Translations under genes and position numbers: made by a program
The notes under the pieces: generated by a model
What the model was told of the DNA's origin: nothing
Seen by the model: the letters and a program-made list of their open reading frames with translations, nothing else
Databases searched by the model: none
From: Actinomycetes bacterium
GTDB taxonomy: Bacteria > Actinomycetota > Actinomycetes > Mycobacteriales > Mycobacteriaceae
NCBI GenBank assembly: GCA_023404955.1
Contig: JAEXZY010000121.1
Span: forward strand, 186,001-250,000
DNA: 64,000 bases
Direction: 5' to 3'
Part shown: positions 23,312 through 31,376 of the stretch, piece by piece
Layout: each line of letters opens with the position of its first letter
Position numbering within the stretch: the stretch's first letter is position 1

Positions 23312-24822
23312 TGGCTCTCGGGCGGGCGTTCTCGGTGGCGGTGCGCGGGGTCGAGGGCCACATCGTCGAGATCGAGGCCGACATCTCCAACGGTCTGCCC
23401 GGGGTGCATCTCGTGGGCCTGGCCGACGCTGCGCTGCAGGAGTCACGGGATCGGGTGCGCGCGGCGATCAACAACTGCGGCTTCAGCTGGCCGCAGACCC
23501 GGCTGACGCTGGCGCTGTCACCGGCGACCCTGCCGAAGATGGGGTCGGTCTACGACTTGGCCCTGGCCACAGCAGTGCTCGCGGCCGAGGGCAAGAAGGC
23601 GTGGCCGAAGTTGGAGAAGGCCGTCCTGCTGGGGGAGTTGGCGCTCGACGGTCGCGTGCGGCCGGTCAAAGGGGTGCTGCCCGCCGTGCTGGCTGCGCAG
23701 CGCCACGGCTGGCCGACGGTGGTCGTCCCGGTGGAGAACCTGGCGGAGGCGAGCCTGATCGACGGCGTCGACGTGTGGGGTGTTGGCACGCTGGGCCAGC
23801 TGCACGCGTGGCTGGCCGGCAAGGGTGACTTGCGGGCGCGCATCGACCATCCCGATCAGGCGCCGGAGGTGTCGATCGACCTCGCCGACGTCGTCGGCCA
23901 ACCACAGGCGCGCCGGGCCGTCGAGGTGGCCGCGGCGGGTGGCCACAACTTGGTGATGACAGGTCCGCCGGGGGTGGGCAAGACGATGCTCGCGCAACGG
24001 CTGCCCGGGCTGCTGCCGCCGCTGTCGCAACCCGATGCGCTCGAAGTCACCGCCATCCACTCGGTCGCCGGCCTGCTGACTGGCGATGCGCCGTTGATCA
24101 CCCGGCCTCCGTTCGTCGCGCCACACCACACGTCCAGCGTGGCCGCGCTCGTGGGCGGCGGTTCGGGGATGGCGCGGCCAGGCGCTGTCAGCCGGGCACA
24201 CCGCGGCGTGCTGTTCCTCGACGAATTCGCCGAGATCAACAGCGCCGCTCTCGAGGCGTTACGAACACCGTTGGAAGACGGCGTGATTCGCTTGGCCCGG
24301 CGGGAGGGTGTGGCGAGTTACCCGTGTCGGTTCCAACTCGTCCTGGCGGCCAATTTGTGTCCGTGCGCCCCGCCCGATCCTCGCGACTGCGTGTGCGCGT
24401 CGGTCGACCGGCGCCGCTATCGCAGCAGGCTGTCGGGTCCGCTGCTGGACCGGGTGGACCTGCGTGTCGAGATGCACGCGTCGCGGGCTGGGACGTTCGC
24501 TGACGACGCCGGCGAGTCGACGGCTGCTGTGCGGGAACGAGTGTGGGCCGCCCGGGCAGCGGCGCAGGAACGGTGGCGTCCGCACGGTGTCAGCACCAAC
24601 GCCGATGTGAGCGGCTCTCTGCTGCGTCGGAAGTTCCGTCTCGGGGTGGAGGCGATGAAGCCTTTGAAGACTGCTGTCGACCGCGGGTTGCTGAGCATTC
24701 GGGGAATGGATCGCACGCTGCGGGTCGCGTGGACGCTCTGTGATTTGGCGGGTGGGGTGTCGCCGACGCGTGAGCATGTTGTCGCGGCGTTGTCCTATCG
24801 GCAGGTGGGGGAGAGGTCATGA
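23311..24822 (+). CDS. comM: ComM-like AAA+ ATPase (magnesium-chelatase family)
   Basis: ComM (503 residues) is a hexameric helicase that aids branch migration during natural transformation and homologous recombination. The N-terminal ChlI domain has VEIEADISNGLPGVHLVGLA. Walker A is GPPGVGKTML (Lys224 by my count), Walker B LFLDEFAEI. A Cys cluster NLCPCAPPDPRDCVC and LSGPLLDRVDLRVEM mark the YifB/ComM subfamily. It sits between yraN and dprA with overlapping codons. Mycobacteria are not known to take up free DNA by the classical route, so its role may be recombination in conjugation. Confidence 0.95.
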   Translation: MALGRAFSVAVRGVEGHIVEIEADISNGLPGVHLVGLADAALQESRDRVRAAINNCGFSWPQTRLTLALSPATLPKMGSVYDLALATAVLAAEGKKAWPKLEKAVLLGELALDGRVRPVKGVLPAVLAAQRHGWPTVVVPVENLAEASLIDGVDVWGVGTLGQLHAWLAGKGDLRARIDHPDQAPEVSIDLADVVGQPQARRAVEVAAAGGHNLVMTGPPGVGKTMLAQRLPGLLPPLSQPDALEVTAIHSVAGLLTGDAPLITRPPFVAPHHTSSVAALVGGGSGMARPGAVSRAHRGVLFLDEFAEINSAALEALRTPLEDGVIRLARREGVASYPCRFQLVLAANLCPCAPPDPRDCVCASVDRRRYRSRLSGPLLDRVDLRVEMHASRAGTFADDAGESTAAVRERVWAARAAAQERWRPHGVSTNADVSGSLLRRKFRLGVEAMKPLKTAVDRGLLSIRGMDRTLRVAWTLCDLAGGVSPTREHVVAALSYRQVGERS

Positions 24823-25967
24823 CCGAGGACGAGCGGCGGGCGTGGGCGTATCTGTGCCGGGTGGCCGAGGCGCCGAATCCGCGGATCGCTGTGCTGGTGA
24901 AGACGGTTGGCGTGCTGGAGGCTGCCGAGCGGGTGCGTCGCCGGGATCTGCCGGATGCCAAGTTGCTGGCCGCGACCGAGGCGCGTCACGGAATCGACTG
25001 TGCGCGCCACGATCTGGAGGTGCTGGATCGTCTCGGCGGGCGGTTGGTGACTCCGGTCGACGAGGATTGGCCGGCCACGGCGTTCGGCAGCTTTGACGGG
25101 GTGGACACAGCCAAGAGACCACAGGGGTATGCGCCGCTGGCGCTGTGGGTGGTGGGTCCTGCGTCGTTGGTCGACGTCGCCTCGCGGGCCGCGGCGCTGG
25201 TCGGCACTCGAGCGGCGAGTGACTACGGCGAATTCGCGGCCGCGGATCTGGCGGCCGGCCTGGTGGAGCGTGACGTGGCTGTGGTGTCGGGCGGGGCATA
25301 CGGCATCGACGGGGCTGCGCACCGGGCGACGCTGTCGTGCGACGGGGTGACGGTGGCGGTGGTGGCTTCCGGCGTGGATGTGCCGTACCCGTCCGGGCAT
25401 TCGGCGCTGTTGCATCGGGTGGCCCGTCACGGTGTGGTGGTCAGCGAGTATCCGCCCGGTAGCCGGCCGTGTCGGCGACACTTCCTGGCCCGTAACCGGC
25501 TGATCGCTGCACTGTCGGGGGCGACCGTCGTGGTCGAGGCGGGGATTCGCAGTGGGGCGGCCAACACCGCGGCGTGGGCGAAAGCGCTGGGCCGCAATAT
25601 CTGTGCGGTTCCGGGACCGATCACCTCGGCGGCGTCGGTGGGCTGTCATGAGCTGCTCAAGAACGAAGAGAAGGCGCACCTCGTCACTCGGGCCGAGGAA
25701 ATCGTCGAGTTGGTCGGCAACTACGGCGAGTTCGCGGCCGAGCAACCGCGACCGCGCAGCGAGGTGGACGGGCTCAGCGAGGAGGAACTCGCGGTGTACG
25801 AGGCGTTGCCGGGTCGAGGGTCGCGATCGATTGACCAGATCGCCGTTGCCGCCGGTATGCCCGAGACCGACGTGATCGGACAGTTGACCATGCTCGACAT
25901 CCGCGGATTGGTCACTCAGCAGGATGGTGAGTGGAAGGTGGCACGCCACAACTCTTCTGAATGCTGA
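24819..25967 (+). CDS. dprA: DNA processing protein DprA
   Basis: DprA binds single-stranded DNA and loads RecA. The 382-residue protein has an N-terminal helical region (1-100), the extended Rossmann fold with VGTRAASDYGE, VSGGAYGIDGAAHRATL, DVPYPSGHSALLHR, SEYPPGSRPCRRHFLARNR and VPGPITSAASVG, and a C-terminal winged-helix domain (about 315-382). The ATG overlaps the comM stop (ATGA). It ends the yraN-comM-dprA operon; the next gene is convergent 21 bases away. Confidence 0.96.
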   Translation: MTEDERRAWAYLCRVAEAPNPRIAVLVKTVGVLEAAERVRRRDLPDAKLLAATEARHGIDCARHDLEVLDRLGGRLVTPVDEDWPATAFGSFDGVDTAKRPQGYAPLALWVVGPASLVDVASRAAALVGTRAASDYGEFAAADLAAGLVERDVAVVSGGAYGIDGAAHRATLSCDGVTVAVVASGVDVPYPSGHSALLHRVARHGVVVSEYPPGSRPCRRHFLARNRLIAALSGATVVVEAGIRSGAANTAAWAKALGRNICAVPGPITSAASVGCHELLKNEEKAHLVTRAEEIVELVGNYGEFAAEQPRPRSEVDGLSEEELAVYEALPGRGSRSIDQIAVAAGMPETDVIGQLTMLDIRGLVTQQDGEWKVARHNSSEC

Positions 25968-25987
25968 CGAGCGCCGGGGCACACCGA

Positions 25988-26527
25988 TCAATGGTCACCG
26001 CGGATCGCGGGCGAGGCTCTGCGTCTGCCGTCGGCGATGAGTCTCGCCATGGAGGTCTGGATAGCGGCGACTCTGTCGGGATCGATGCCCCAGGGGTTGT
26101 CAACTCCCACGATGGCGTCGAGATCCCACAGCACGCAGAGCTCGTCAGGCGTGGCCACCAGTGACCACGCGACAACCGTCCTACCGAGTTGATCGTCGAG
26201 GGAATCCCTGGCGCCGGCGACATCGGCGGGTGCGGCGCCGTCGGGATGGTGGTGGAGATAGCGGCCGTACGCGGTGGCACAGAATGCGGAATATCGGGCT
26301 GTGCACAGGATGAAGCCATGCCACGCTTCGTCCACCGCCCGCGAAGGCATGCCGATCACCTGACCGTCGCGAAGCGCCGGTGCGCAGCAGCGAAGCCACT
26401 GCCGCAGACCGGTGTCGATGAGTGCCCGCGGCTGCCACGGGCACGTCTTGAAGACGGCTGAGGGAAGCTCTACGCTCGCCGCCGCAGCATGTGCTCGTTC
26501 GATTAAATCGGCGTGCCTGCCCCGCAC
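25988..26527 (-). CDS. GRPD-like (glycine-rich-domain-protein-like) hypothetical protein
   Basis: A 179-residue soluble protein that I liken to the family called glycine-rich domain-containing protein-like (Pfam PF07173), which is best known from plants and fungi. The match is the core VDEAWHGFIL (65-74), YSAFCATAYGRYLHHHP (79-95) with Asp66, Trp69, His70 and His92-94 as candidate metal or catalytic residues. The reaction is unknown. The GTG start at 26527 has TAGAGT six bases upstream, a leaderless pattern. It is divergent, across 45 bases, from a gene for a small membrane protein with a Gly/Cys tail, which suggests a functional pair. Alternative: an unrelated protein with a similar motif. 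Confidence 0.6.
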   Translation of the reverse strand: MRGRHADLIERAHAAAASVELPSAVFKTCPWQPRALIDTGLRQWLRCCAPALRDGQVIGMPSRAVDEAWHGFILCTARYSAFCATAYGRYLHHHPDGAAPADVAGARDSLDDQLGRTVVAWSLVATPDELCVLWDLDAIVGVDNPWGIDPDRVAAIQTSMARLIADGRRRASPAIRGDH

Positions 26528-26572
26528 GATGCCACTCTATGCGGCGTGATCGATCCGGCGTAGCCTGATCGC
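26528..26572. promoter_or_regulatory. Divergent leaderless promoters
   Basis: In the 45 bases between two divergent starts, TAGAGT (minus strand, 26534-26539) lies six bases before the GTG at 26527. TAGCCT (plus strand, 26561-26566) lies six bases before the ATG at 26573. Both fit TANNNT. The -10 boxes are 21 bases apart, so the -35 zones overlap and the two genes may be expressed together or exclusively. Confidence 0.55.
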
Positions 26573-26905
26573 ATGATGGCCGCGATCGTGGTGGTCGGAG
26601 TTGTACTGGCGACAATCGTCGCGATTGCCGCGATCATTCGAGTGCGCCGCAGAACCGTCCGGGATCCGTGGGATGACTGTGGGCAGAGCCTCCGCGACCT
26701 GAAAGCCTGGCAGGCGGCCAGGAAAGGCGGCCAAGCGAGGTATTGGGCGGCAGGAACGTCAGGCGCGGCCGGATACTGGGCTGTTGGTGGGAACGGCGGC
26801 GGAGGCGATTTCGGTAGCGGGGATTTCGGCGGCGGAGGCGGCTGCGGTGGCGGAGGCGGCTGCGGCGGAGGAGGTTGTGGCGGAGGGGGTTGCGGCGGCG
26901 GTTGA
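26573..26905 (+). CDS. Small membrane protein with Gly/Cys-repeat tail
   Basis: A 110-residue protein with one N-terminal membrane helix (AAIVVVGVVLATIVAIAAII) followed by a basic RVRRR stop-transfer stretch. A ~40-residue polar region follows (DDCGQSLRDLKAWQAARKGG), then GTSGAAGYWAVGGNGGGGDF, and the end is almost pure Gly with four regularly spaced Cys (CGGGGGCGGGGCGGGGCGGG). The layout recalls TIGR04222-type proteins, whose Gly/Cys tails resemble modified peptides, but that domain itself is not evident. No modifying enzyme of the DUF692 type is in the window. The tail could bind metal, form disulfides or be modified. It is divergent from the GRPD-like gene. The function is unknown. Confidence 0.65.
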   Translation: MMAAIVVVGVVLATIVAIAAIIRVRRRTVRDPWDDCGQSLRDLKAWQAARKGGQARYWAAGTSGAAGYWAVGGNGGGGDFGSGDFGGGGGCGGGGGCGGGGCGGGGCGGG

Positions 26906-27132
26906 TCCGTCCCGCGGTCCCTATCGACGCAGCGGCTACGGGCAGACGCTTCGTTGTCACCAACGTGCGTTTTGGTCCGCACATTCGCCGATTGTCCTGA
27001 CGGCGCCGCGGGTTTTGGTGACCATGGGGGTAACGCGGCCGAAGCCGGCCACAAAAGTTGGGATCGGTAGCGCCCTGCCCCGTCGACACTCGGTGCATGT
27101 CAGAACGAGGCGGAGCTCGGAAGGAAATGCCC

Positions 27133-27522
27133 ATGACACGGCGAATATTCACAAGAGTCGCTTCCGCGGCGGTTCTTTCCGGAGGATTGAGCTTTGCTGC
27201 GCTCGGACTTGCGGGAACGATGAGCGCTCCTGCAGCGCAGGCCGATTCGAACTGCTCGCCCGGCGAAGCGACGACGCCGGAGTGCGCTCCACCCGAGGGC
27301 ATGCCGGCCTGTAACGCGTTCGGCCAGTGTGGTCAGATCTGGTGCCCCGCATCCGGGATGACGCCGGTCGCCGGGTGGGATTTGTCCCGCTGCCACACGT
27401 TCTACTTCGATCCCAACTCACCGGACACAAAGCCCGTGATGATCTCGGGCAATCCGCCGGGTCCGCCGCCGCCCCCGCCACCGCCGTGCATCCCGCTGAT
27501 CAACTGCCTGCCCGGCCTGTGA
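27133..27522 (+). CDS. Secreted Cys-rich protein with proline-rich C-terminus
   Basis: A 129-residue exported protein of unknown function. The signal peptide runs MTRRIFTRVASAAVLSGG through a hydrophobic core to the cleavage site AAQA-DS. The mature part has eight cysteines (NCSPG, ECAPP, ACNAFGQC, IWC, RC, PPCIPLINC), suggesting disulfides, and a PPGPPPPPPPP run near the end. I take the ATG at 27133, which has GGAAGG eight bases upstream, rather than the ATG two codons earlier. The preceding 26906-27132 stretch holds no gene I can support. Confidence 0.7.
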   Translation: MTRRIFTRVASAAVLSGGLSFAALGLAGTMSAPAAQADSNCSPGEATTPECAPPEGMPACNAFGQCGQIWCPASGMTPVAGWDLSRCHTFYFDPNSPDTKPVMISGNPPGPPPPPPPPCIPLINCLPGL

Positions 27523-27548
27523 CGCACCCCTGAGGTCGGACACGAACG

Positions 27549-27560
27549 TACGCTTCGCTC
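27549..27560 (+). promoter_or_regulatory. Leaderless promoter of the alkyltransferase-like gene
   Basis: TACGCT at 27549-27554 fits TANNNT and lies six bases before the GTG at 27561. Confidence 0.5.
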
Positions 27561-27890
27561 GTGGGTGACGCTCACGAGCAGTTCGCCGCTGCCGTCCTGG
27601 AGGTCGTCGACCGCATCCCGGCAGGTCGCGTGATGACCTACGGCGACATCGCCGAGTACCTGCAACGGGGCGGGCCTCGCGGCGTGGGCGGGGTGATGGC
27701 GCGCGACGGCGCAGCGGTGACCTGGTGGCGAGTCGTTCGCGCCAACGGGACGCTGCCGCCGCACCTGATGATCGAAGCCCAGACGCAGTGGCACCACGAG
27801 GGCACGCCGTTGCGGCGCGGGATCGTCGACGTCGCCGCGGCGCGGTGGTGGCCCGACGAACACTCACATGACGGCGGCGATCACACCTGA
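27561..27890 (+). CDS. Alkyltransferase-like protein (ATL, MGMT family)
   Basis: A 109-residue DNA-binding protein of the O6-methylguanine-DNA methyltransferase family without the N-terminal domain. The helix-turn-helix reads RVMTYGDIAEYLQRGGPRGVGGVM. At the position of the alkyl-accepting PCHRV motif it has TWWRVVRANG, so the acceptor Cys is Trp55. Such ATL proteins cannot remove the alkyl group but flip the base and hand the lesion to nucleotide excision repair. The leaderless GTG start follows a TACGCT hexamer. Its end overlaps the convergent enoyl-CoA hydratase gene by ten bases. Confidence 0.85.
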   Translation: MGDAHEQFAAAVLEVVDRIPAGRVMTYGDIAEYLQRGGPRGVGGVMARDGAAVTWWRVVRANGTLPPHLMIEAQTQWHHEGTPLRRGIVDVAAARWWPDEHSHDGGDHT

Positions 27891-28537
27891 CCGAGTGCGT
27901 CCGCCACGGAGCCGAACATCGTGTTCTTGATCGCTCCAAGCGTTCCGCGGTCCTTGCCCACCAGTGGACGGAGCAGCTCCACTGTGGCGCTGACGACTTC
28001 GCCCTCGGCGGCAGTGGCGTCGACGATCCCATAGGCGTGAGCGTCCGCGCCGCCGAAACGGCGTCCTGTCGTCATCGACGCGACGGCCGCCGCCGGCGTC
28101 AGCTTGGCCTGGATCAGCGCCGCCATGCCGGGATGGAACGGGATGCGAATGTCGACCTCCGGCAGGCAGAAGAACCCACGGTCGGCCCGCATCACCCGGA
28201 AGTCGTGCGCCAGCGCCAGCATCGCGCCGGCGCCGAACGCATGGCCGACGACGGCCGCCGCGGTGGGCACCTCCAGCGTGAGGATGCGCGACAGCAGGCC
28301 GTGAACCCGCGCGATGTACCACGGCCCCTGATCGCTGTGGGAACCCAGCCAGTCGAGGTCCAGCCCATTCGAGTAGAACTTCGCGCCCGCGCTCGTGACC
28401 AGGGCCTGGGCGCCATCAGCCAGCGCTCGATCGATGGCCCCATCGATGTCGTCCAGAAATGTTGGGGAGAAACGGTTTTCGCCGTCGCCCAGATCGAGGA
28501 TCGCGATGCTGCCGTCGACAGTGATGGTCACGCTCAT
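27881..28537 (-). CDS. Enoyl-CoA hydratase/isomerase family protein
   Basis: A 218-residue crotonase-fold protein. It starts SVTITVDGSIAILDLGDGENRF, and the oxyanion-hole regions are GAKFYSNGLDLDWL and AAVVGHAFGAGAMLALAHDF, followed by LPEVDIRIPFHPGM. The position of the second catalytic Glu of hydratases is occupied by this GAGAMLAL/EVDI region, and the protein is shorter than the usual ~260 residues, so an isomerase or other crotonase activity is possible. Its ATG overlaps the stop of the upstream TetR gene (ATGA), so both are one operon, probably autoregulated by that repressor. Confidence 0.88.
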   Translation of the reverse strand: MSVTITVDGSIAILDLGDGENRFSPTFLDDIDGAIDRALADGAQALVTSAGAKFYSNGLDLDWLGSHSDQGPWYIARVHGLLSRILTLEVPTAAAVVGHAFGAGAMLALAHDFRVMRADRGFFCLPEVDIRIPFHPGMAALIQAKLTPAAAVASMTTGRRFGGADAHAYGIVDATAAEGEVVSATVELLRPLVGKDRGTLGAIKNTMFGSVADALGQV

Positions 28538-29172
28538 GGTCGTCCTTCTCGTCGGTATTCGGGTGGGGGAACGGTCAGCACTGCGCGCACGGCGGCCCGC
28601 ACATGCTCACGCGCTGTGGGCTTGTCGCGTCGATCGCGGCTCAGCACCAAAGCCGTCGGCAGGTCGACGATGCAGGCTGTGATCACGTCGACGGCAGCCG
28701 CGTCCCTGCGGTTCCACATCGCGTCGGCCAGGCGCACCATCAACGCGATGAGCTCGGTGTCGAGCAGACGCAGGGCGTCAGCGATCGCGTCCGACAGGGG
28801 GCCCGCCAGCAGCTCATCACGGTTCACCCGTAGCAGCACTGCAGCGGAGTCGGGGTGGCGCTCGGCGAACGCGATCGGTGCGTCCGCGGCGGCGACCACC
28901 GCGTCCACCCTGGGCTCGGACCCGCCGGCTCCGGGCTGCAGCGCGCTGTCGACAAGCGTCGTCTGCACCGCCAGAAACCGTCGGCCGGCCCGCAGCCATG
29001 CCTGCGCCATCAGTTCATTGCGCGACGAAAACGTGTGATACAGCGCTCCATTGGACATGCCGACCGCGGAGCTGATTGCCCGGATCGAGACCGCTTCGGG
29101 CCCCGACCGGGCGGCCAGGCGCTCGACGGCGTCGAGCACGGAGTCCGGGTCGTGCACCCGAGGCCGCGGCAT
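28534..29172 (-). CDS. TetR-family transcriptional regulator
   Basis: A 212-residue repressor with the N-terminal helix-turn-helix SIRAISSAVGMSNGALYHTF (about residues 25-44) and a helical ligand-binding C-domain. The ATG at 29172 has TATGGT six bases before it on the minus strand, a leaderless promoter. That -10 box adjoins a perfect 24-bp palindrome (29182-29205), so autoregulation is likely. The co-transcribed crotonase gene points to an acyl-CoA-type ligand, by inference. The siderophore-interacting protein gene starts divergently 130 bases away and could share the operator. Confidence 0.9.
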   Translation of the reverse strand: MPRPRVHDPDSVLDAVERLAARSGPEAVSIRAISSAVGMSNGALYHTFSSRNELMAQAWLRAGRRFLAVQTTLVDSALQPGAGGSEPRVDAVVAAADAPIAFAERHPDSAAVLLRVNRDELLAGPLSDAIADALRLLDTELIALMVRLADAMWNRRDAAAVDVITACIVDLPTALVLSRDRRDKPTAREHVRAAVRAVLTVPPPEYRREGRP

Positions 29173-29181
29173 GGCGACACC

Positions 29182-29205
29182 ATAACAGAGCGAGTGCTCT
29201 GTTAT
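29182..29205. promoter_or_regulatory. TetR operator (perfect palindrome)
   Basis: ATAACAGAGC, four bases, GCTCTGTTAT: ten-base perfect arms between the divergent TetR and siderophore-interacting genes. The palindrome overlaps the -10 region (TATGGT on the minus strand) of the TetR promoter, nine bases from its ATG, the usual place for an autorepression site. Confidence 0.75.
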
Positions 29206-29300
29206 CCAGCGGACGAACGCCACTGCACCGCCGGCTCCGCTCGTATAGTCGATGGGGTGCGCGCCAGCCGGCGCACGACATCGACACGGAAGGCGGTCAG

Positions 29301-30146
29301 GTGGCAGGACGTCCGGTGCACACCTTCGAGGTGGTGCGGACCGAGCAGGTCAGTCCCCACATCGTGCGAGTCGTCCTCGGCGGCAACGGTTTCGATACGT
29401 TCACGCCGAACGACTACACCGACGCCTACGTCAAACTCGTCTTCGTCGACGACGAGGTGGACGGCGACGCGCTCGACCAGCCATTGACGCTGGACAGCTT
29501 CTCCGCACTTCCGCCCGAGCAGCGGCCGACCGTGCGGACCTACACGGTGCGCCGCGTCGACGCCGAGCGGCGCCAGATCGCCGTCGACTTCGTCGTGCAC
29601 GGCGAACACGGCGTCGCGGGTCCCTGGGCGGCCAACGCACAGCCCGGTCAGCGCCTGTTCGTGATGGGGCCCAGCGGCGCCTACGCTCCCGATCCGGCCG
29701 CCGACTGGTACCTGTTCGCCGGCGACGAAGCGGGCTTGCCGGCCATCGCCGCAGCATTGGAAGCGTTGCCCGACAATGCGATTGGCCAAGCCATCATCGA
29801 GGTCGCCGGCCCCGAGGACATGGTCGAACTGACCGCGCCCGAGGGCGTCGACATCCGCTGGGTCTACCGCGGCGGGCGCGCCGACCTCGTGCTCGAGGAC
29901 CAGGCCGGCGACCACGCTCCGCTGATCACCGCCGTCAAGGAAGCCCCCTGGCTGCCGGGCCAGGTCCAGGTGTTCATCCACGGTGAAGCGCAGGCCGTGA
30001 TGCACAACCTCCGGCCCTACATCCGCAAGGAACGCGGCATCGACGCCAGGTGGGCGTCGTCGATCTCCGGGTACTGGCGCCGCGGCCGCACCGAGGAGAC
30101 CTTCCGTGAGTGGAAGCGCGAACTGGCCGCCGCAGAGGCCGGGTGA
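29301..30146 (+). CDS. viuB: Siderophore-interacting protein (ferric reductase, ViuB family)
   Basis: A 281-residue FAD-dependent siderophore-interacting protein, which reduces ferric siderophores in the cytoplasm to free iron. The FAD domain contains RPTVRTYTVRRVD (RxYT for flavin binding) and DFVVHGEHGVAGPWA. The C-terminal SIP domain contains WYLFAGDEAGLPAIAAALE and VFIHGEAQAVMHNLRPYI. The GTG at 29301 has GGAAGG seven bases upstream. An open frame extends to 29076 but would overlap the TetR gene. No clear iron box is seen upstream. M. tuberculosis has viuB (Rv2895c) after dprA, so the order is conserved. Confidence 0.92.
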   Translation: MAGRPVHTFEVVRTEQVSPHIVRVVLGGNGFDTFTPNDYTDAYVKLVFVDDEVDGDALDQPLTLDSFSALPPEQRPTVRTYTVRRVDAERRQIAVDFVVHGEHGVAGPWAANAQPGQRLFVMGPSGAYAPDPAADWYLFAGDEAGLPAIAAALEALPDNAIGQAIIEVAGPEDMVELTAPEGVDIRWVYRGGRADLVLEDQAGDHAPLITAVKEAPWLPGQVQVFIHGEAQAVMHNLRPYIRKERGIDARWASSISGYWRRGRTEETFREWKRELAAAEAG

Positions 30147-30191
30147 CGAAACAGCCGATCAGTTCCGGGCGCCGATGGCAGGGTGGGGCCC

Positions 30192-31352
30192 ATGACCTTC
30201 GGCAACTACCAGTACGAGATCTATCTGCAGGGCCTCTCAGGCGTGCAGCCGAGCCTGCCCATGGACTACGCCGGCTGGGAAGCCAAAGCCGAAGTCGCCA
30301 TGCCGCCGTCGATCTGGTCCTACGTCGCCGGCGGCGCCGGTGACGAGAACACCCAGCGGGCCAACCGCACGGCTTTCGATGGCTGGGGTCTCATGCCACG
30401 CATGCTGGTCGGCGCGACCGAGCGCGACCTCTCTGTCGACCTGTTCGGACTGAGCCTGCCGTCGCCGCTGTTCATGGCGCCCGTCGGCGTCATCGGCATC
30501 TGCGCCCAGGACGGGCACGGCGATCTCGCGGCCGCCCGGGCCGCCGCACGCACCGGAGTCCCGATGGCGGTGTCGACGCTCACCGAAGATCCCCTCGAAG
30601 ACGTCGCCGCCGAGTTCGGCGACACTCCCGGCTTCTTCCAGCTGTACACCCCGACGGACCGCGAGCTGGCGGCCAGCCTGGTCCAGCGCGCCGAGAAGGC
30701 CGGATACAAGGCGATCATCGTCACCCTCGACACCTGGATTCCCGGCTGGCGGCCCCGTGACCTGTCCACGTCGAACTTCCCGCAATTGCGCGGCCGCTGC
30801 CTGGCCAACTACATGAGTGACCCGGTGTTCCGGGCCGGTCTGGCCCAGCCGCCCGAGGAGAACATGCAAGCCGCTGTGCTCAAGTGGGTCGGCCTCTTCG
30901 GCAACCCGTTGACGTGGGACGACCTGCCCTGGCTGCGATCGCTGACCGATCTGCCGTTGATCCTCAAAGGCATCTGCCATCCCGATGACGTGCGCCGCGC
31001 CAAAGACGGCGGCGTCGACGGCATCTACTGCTCGACCCACGGCGGCCGCCAAGCCAACGGCGGGCTGCCCGCGATCGACTGCCTGCCCGATGTCGTCGCC
31101 GCCGCCGACGGCCTGCCCGTCCTGTTCGACTCGGGCATCCGCAGCGGCACCGACATCGTCAAAGCACTCGCGCTGGGAGCCACCGCCGTCGGGGTCGGCA
31201 GGCCCTACGCCTATGGCCTGGCCATCGGCGGGGAGGAGGGGTTGGTGCACGTGCTGCGCTCGCTGCTGGCCGAGACCGACCTCACCATGGCCGTCGACGG
31301 TTATCGCAGCCTGGCAGATCTCACTCCGGACACATTGCGGCGCGTCCGGTAG
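30192..31352 (+). CDS. FMN-dependent lactate 2-monooxygenase-type oxidase
   Basis: A 386-residue FMN-dependent alpha-hydroxy-acid oxidizing enzyme. It resembles M. smegmatis lactate 2-monooxygenase, which turns L-lactate and O2 into acetate, CO2 and water. Seen: SYVAGGAGDENTQRANR, APVGVIGICAQDGHGD, the catalytic His/Arg stretch CSTHGGRQANGGLPAIDCLP, and the FMN-phosphate site LFDSGIRSGTDIVKALALGA, GVGRPYAYG. The usual SNHGG is STHGG here, a small change beside the catalytic His. I start at the ATG at 30192, which yields MTFGNYQYEIYLQGLSGV like known enzymes. It follows viuB by 45 bases. Confidence 0.88.
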   Translation: MTFGNYQYEIYLQGLSGVQPSLPMDYAGWEAKAEVAMPPSIWSYVAGGAGDENTQRANRTAFDGWGLMPRMLVGATERDLSVDLFGLSLPSPLFMAPVGVIGICAQDGHGDLAAARAAARTGVPMAVSTLTEDPLEDVAAEFGDTPGFFQLYTPTDRELAASLVQRAEKAGYKAIIVTLDTWIPGWRPRDLSTSNFPQLRGRCLANYMSDPVFRAGLAQPPEENMQAAVLKWVGLFGNPLTWDDLPWLRSLTDLPLILKGICHPDDVRRAKDGGVDGIYCSTHGGRQANGGLPAIDCLPDVVAAADGLPVLFDSGIRSGTDIVKALALGATAVGVGRPYAYGLAIGGEEGLVHVLRSLLAETDLTMAVDGYRSLADLTPDTLRRVR

Positions 31353-31376
31353 AGCCAACGCCCCCGCGATGTCACC

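Noticed and set aside
26466..26904. CRISPR-like short repeats in the Gly/Cys coding region
   Set aside because: The repeats are tandem GGN codons of a glycine tail, without regular spacers.
26784..27314. Open frame across the Gly/Cys gene and the secreted-protein gene
   Set aside because: Ala/Glu-rich translation from Gly-coding repeats read in another frame; overlaps two better genes.
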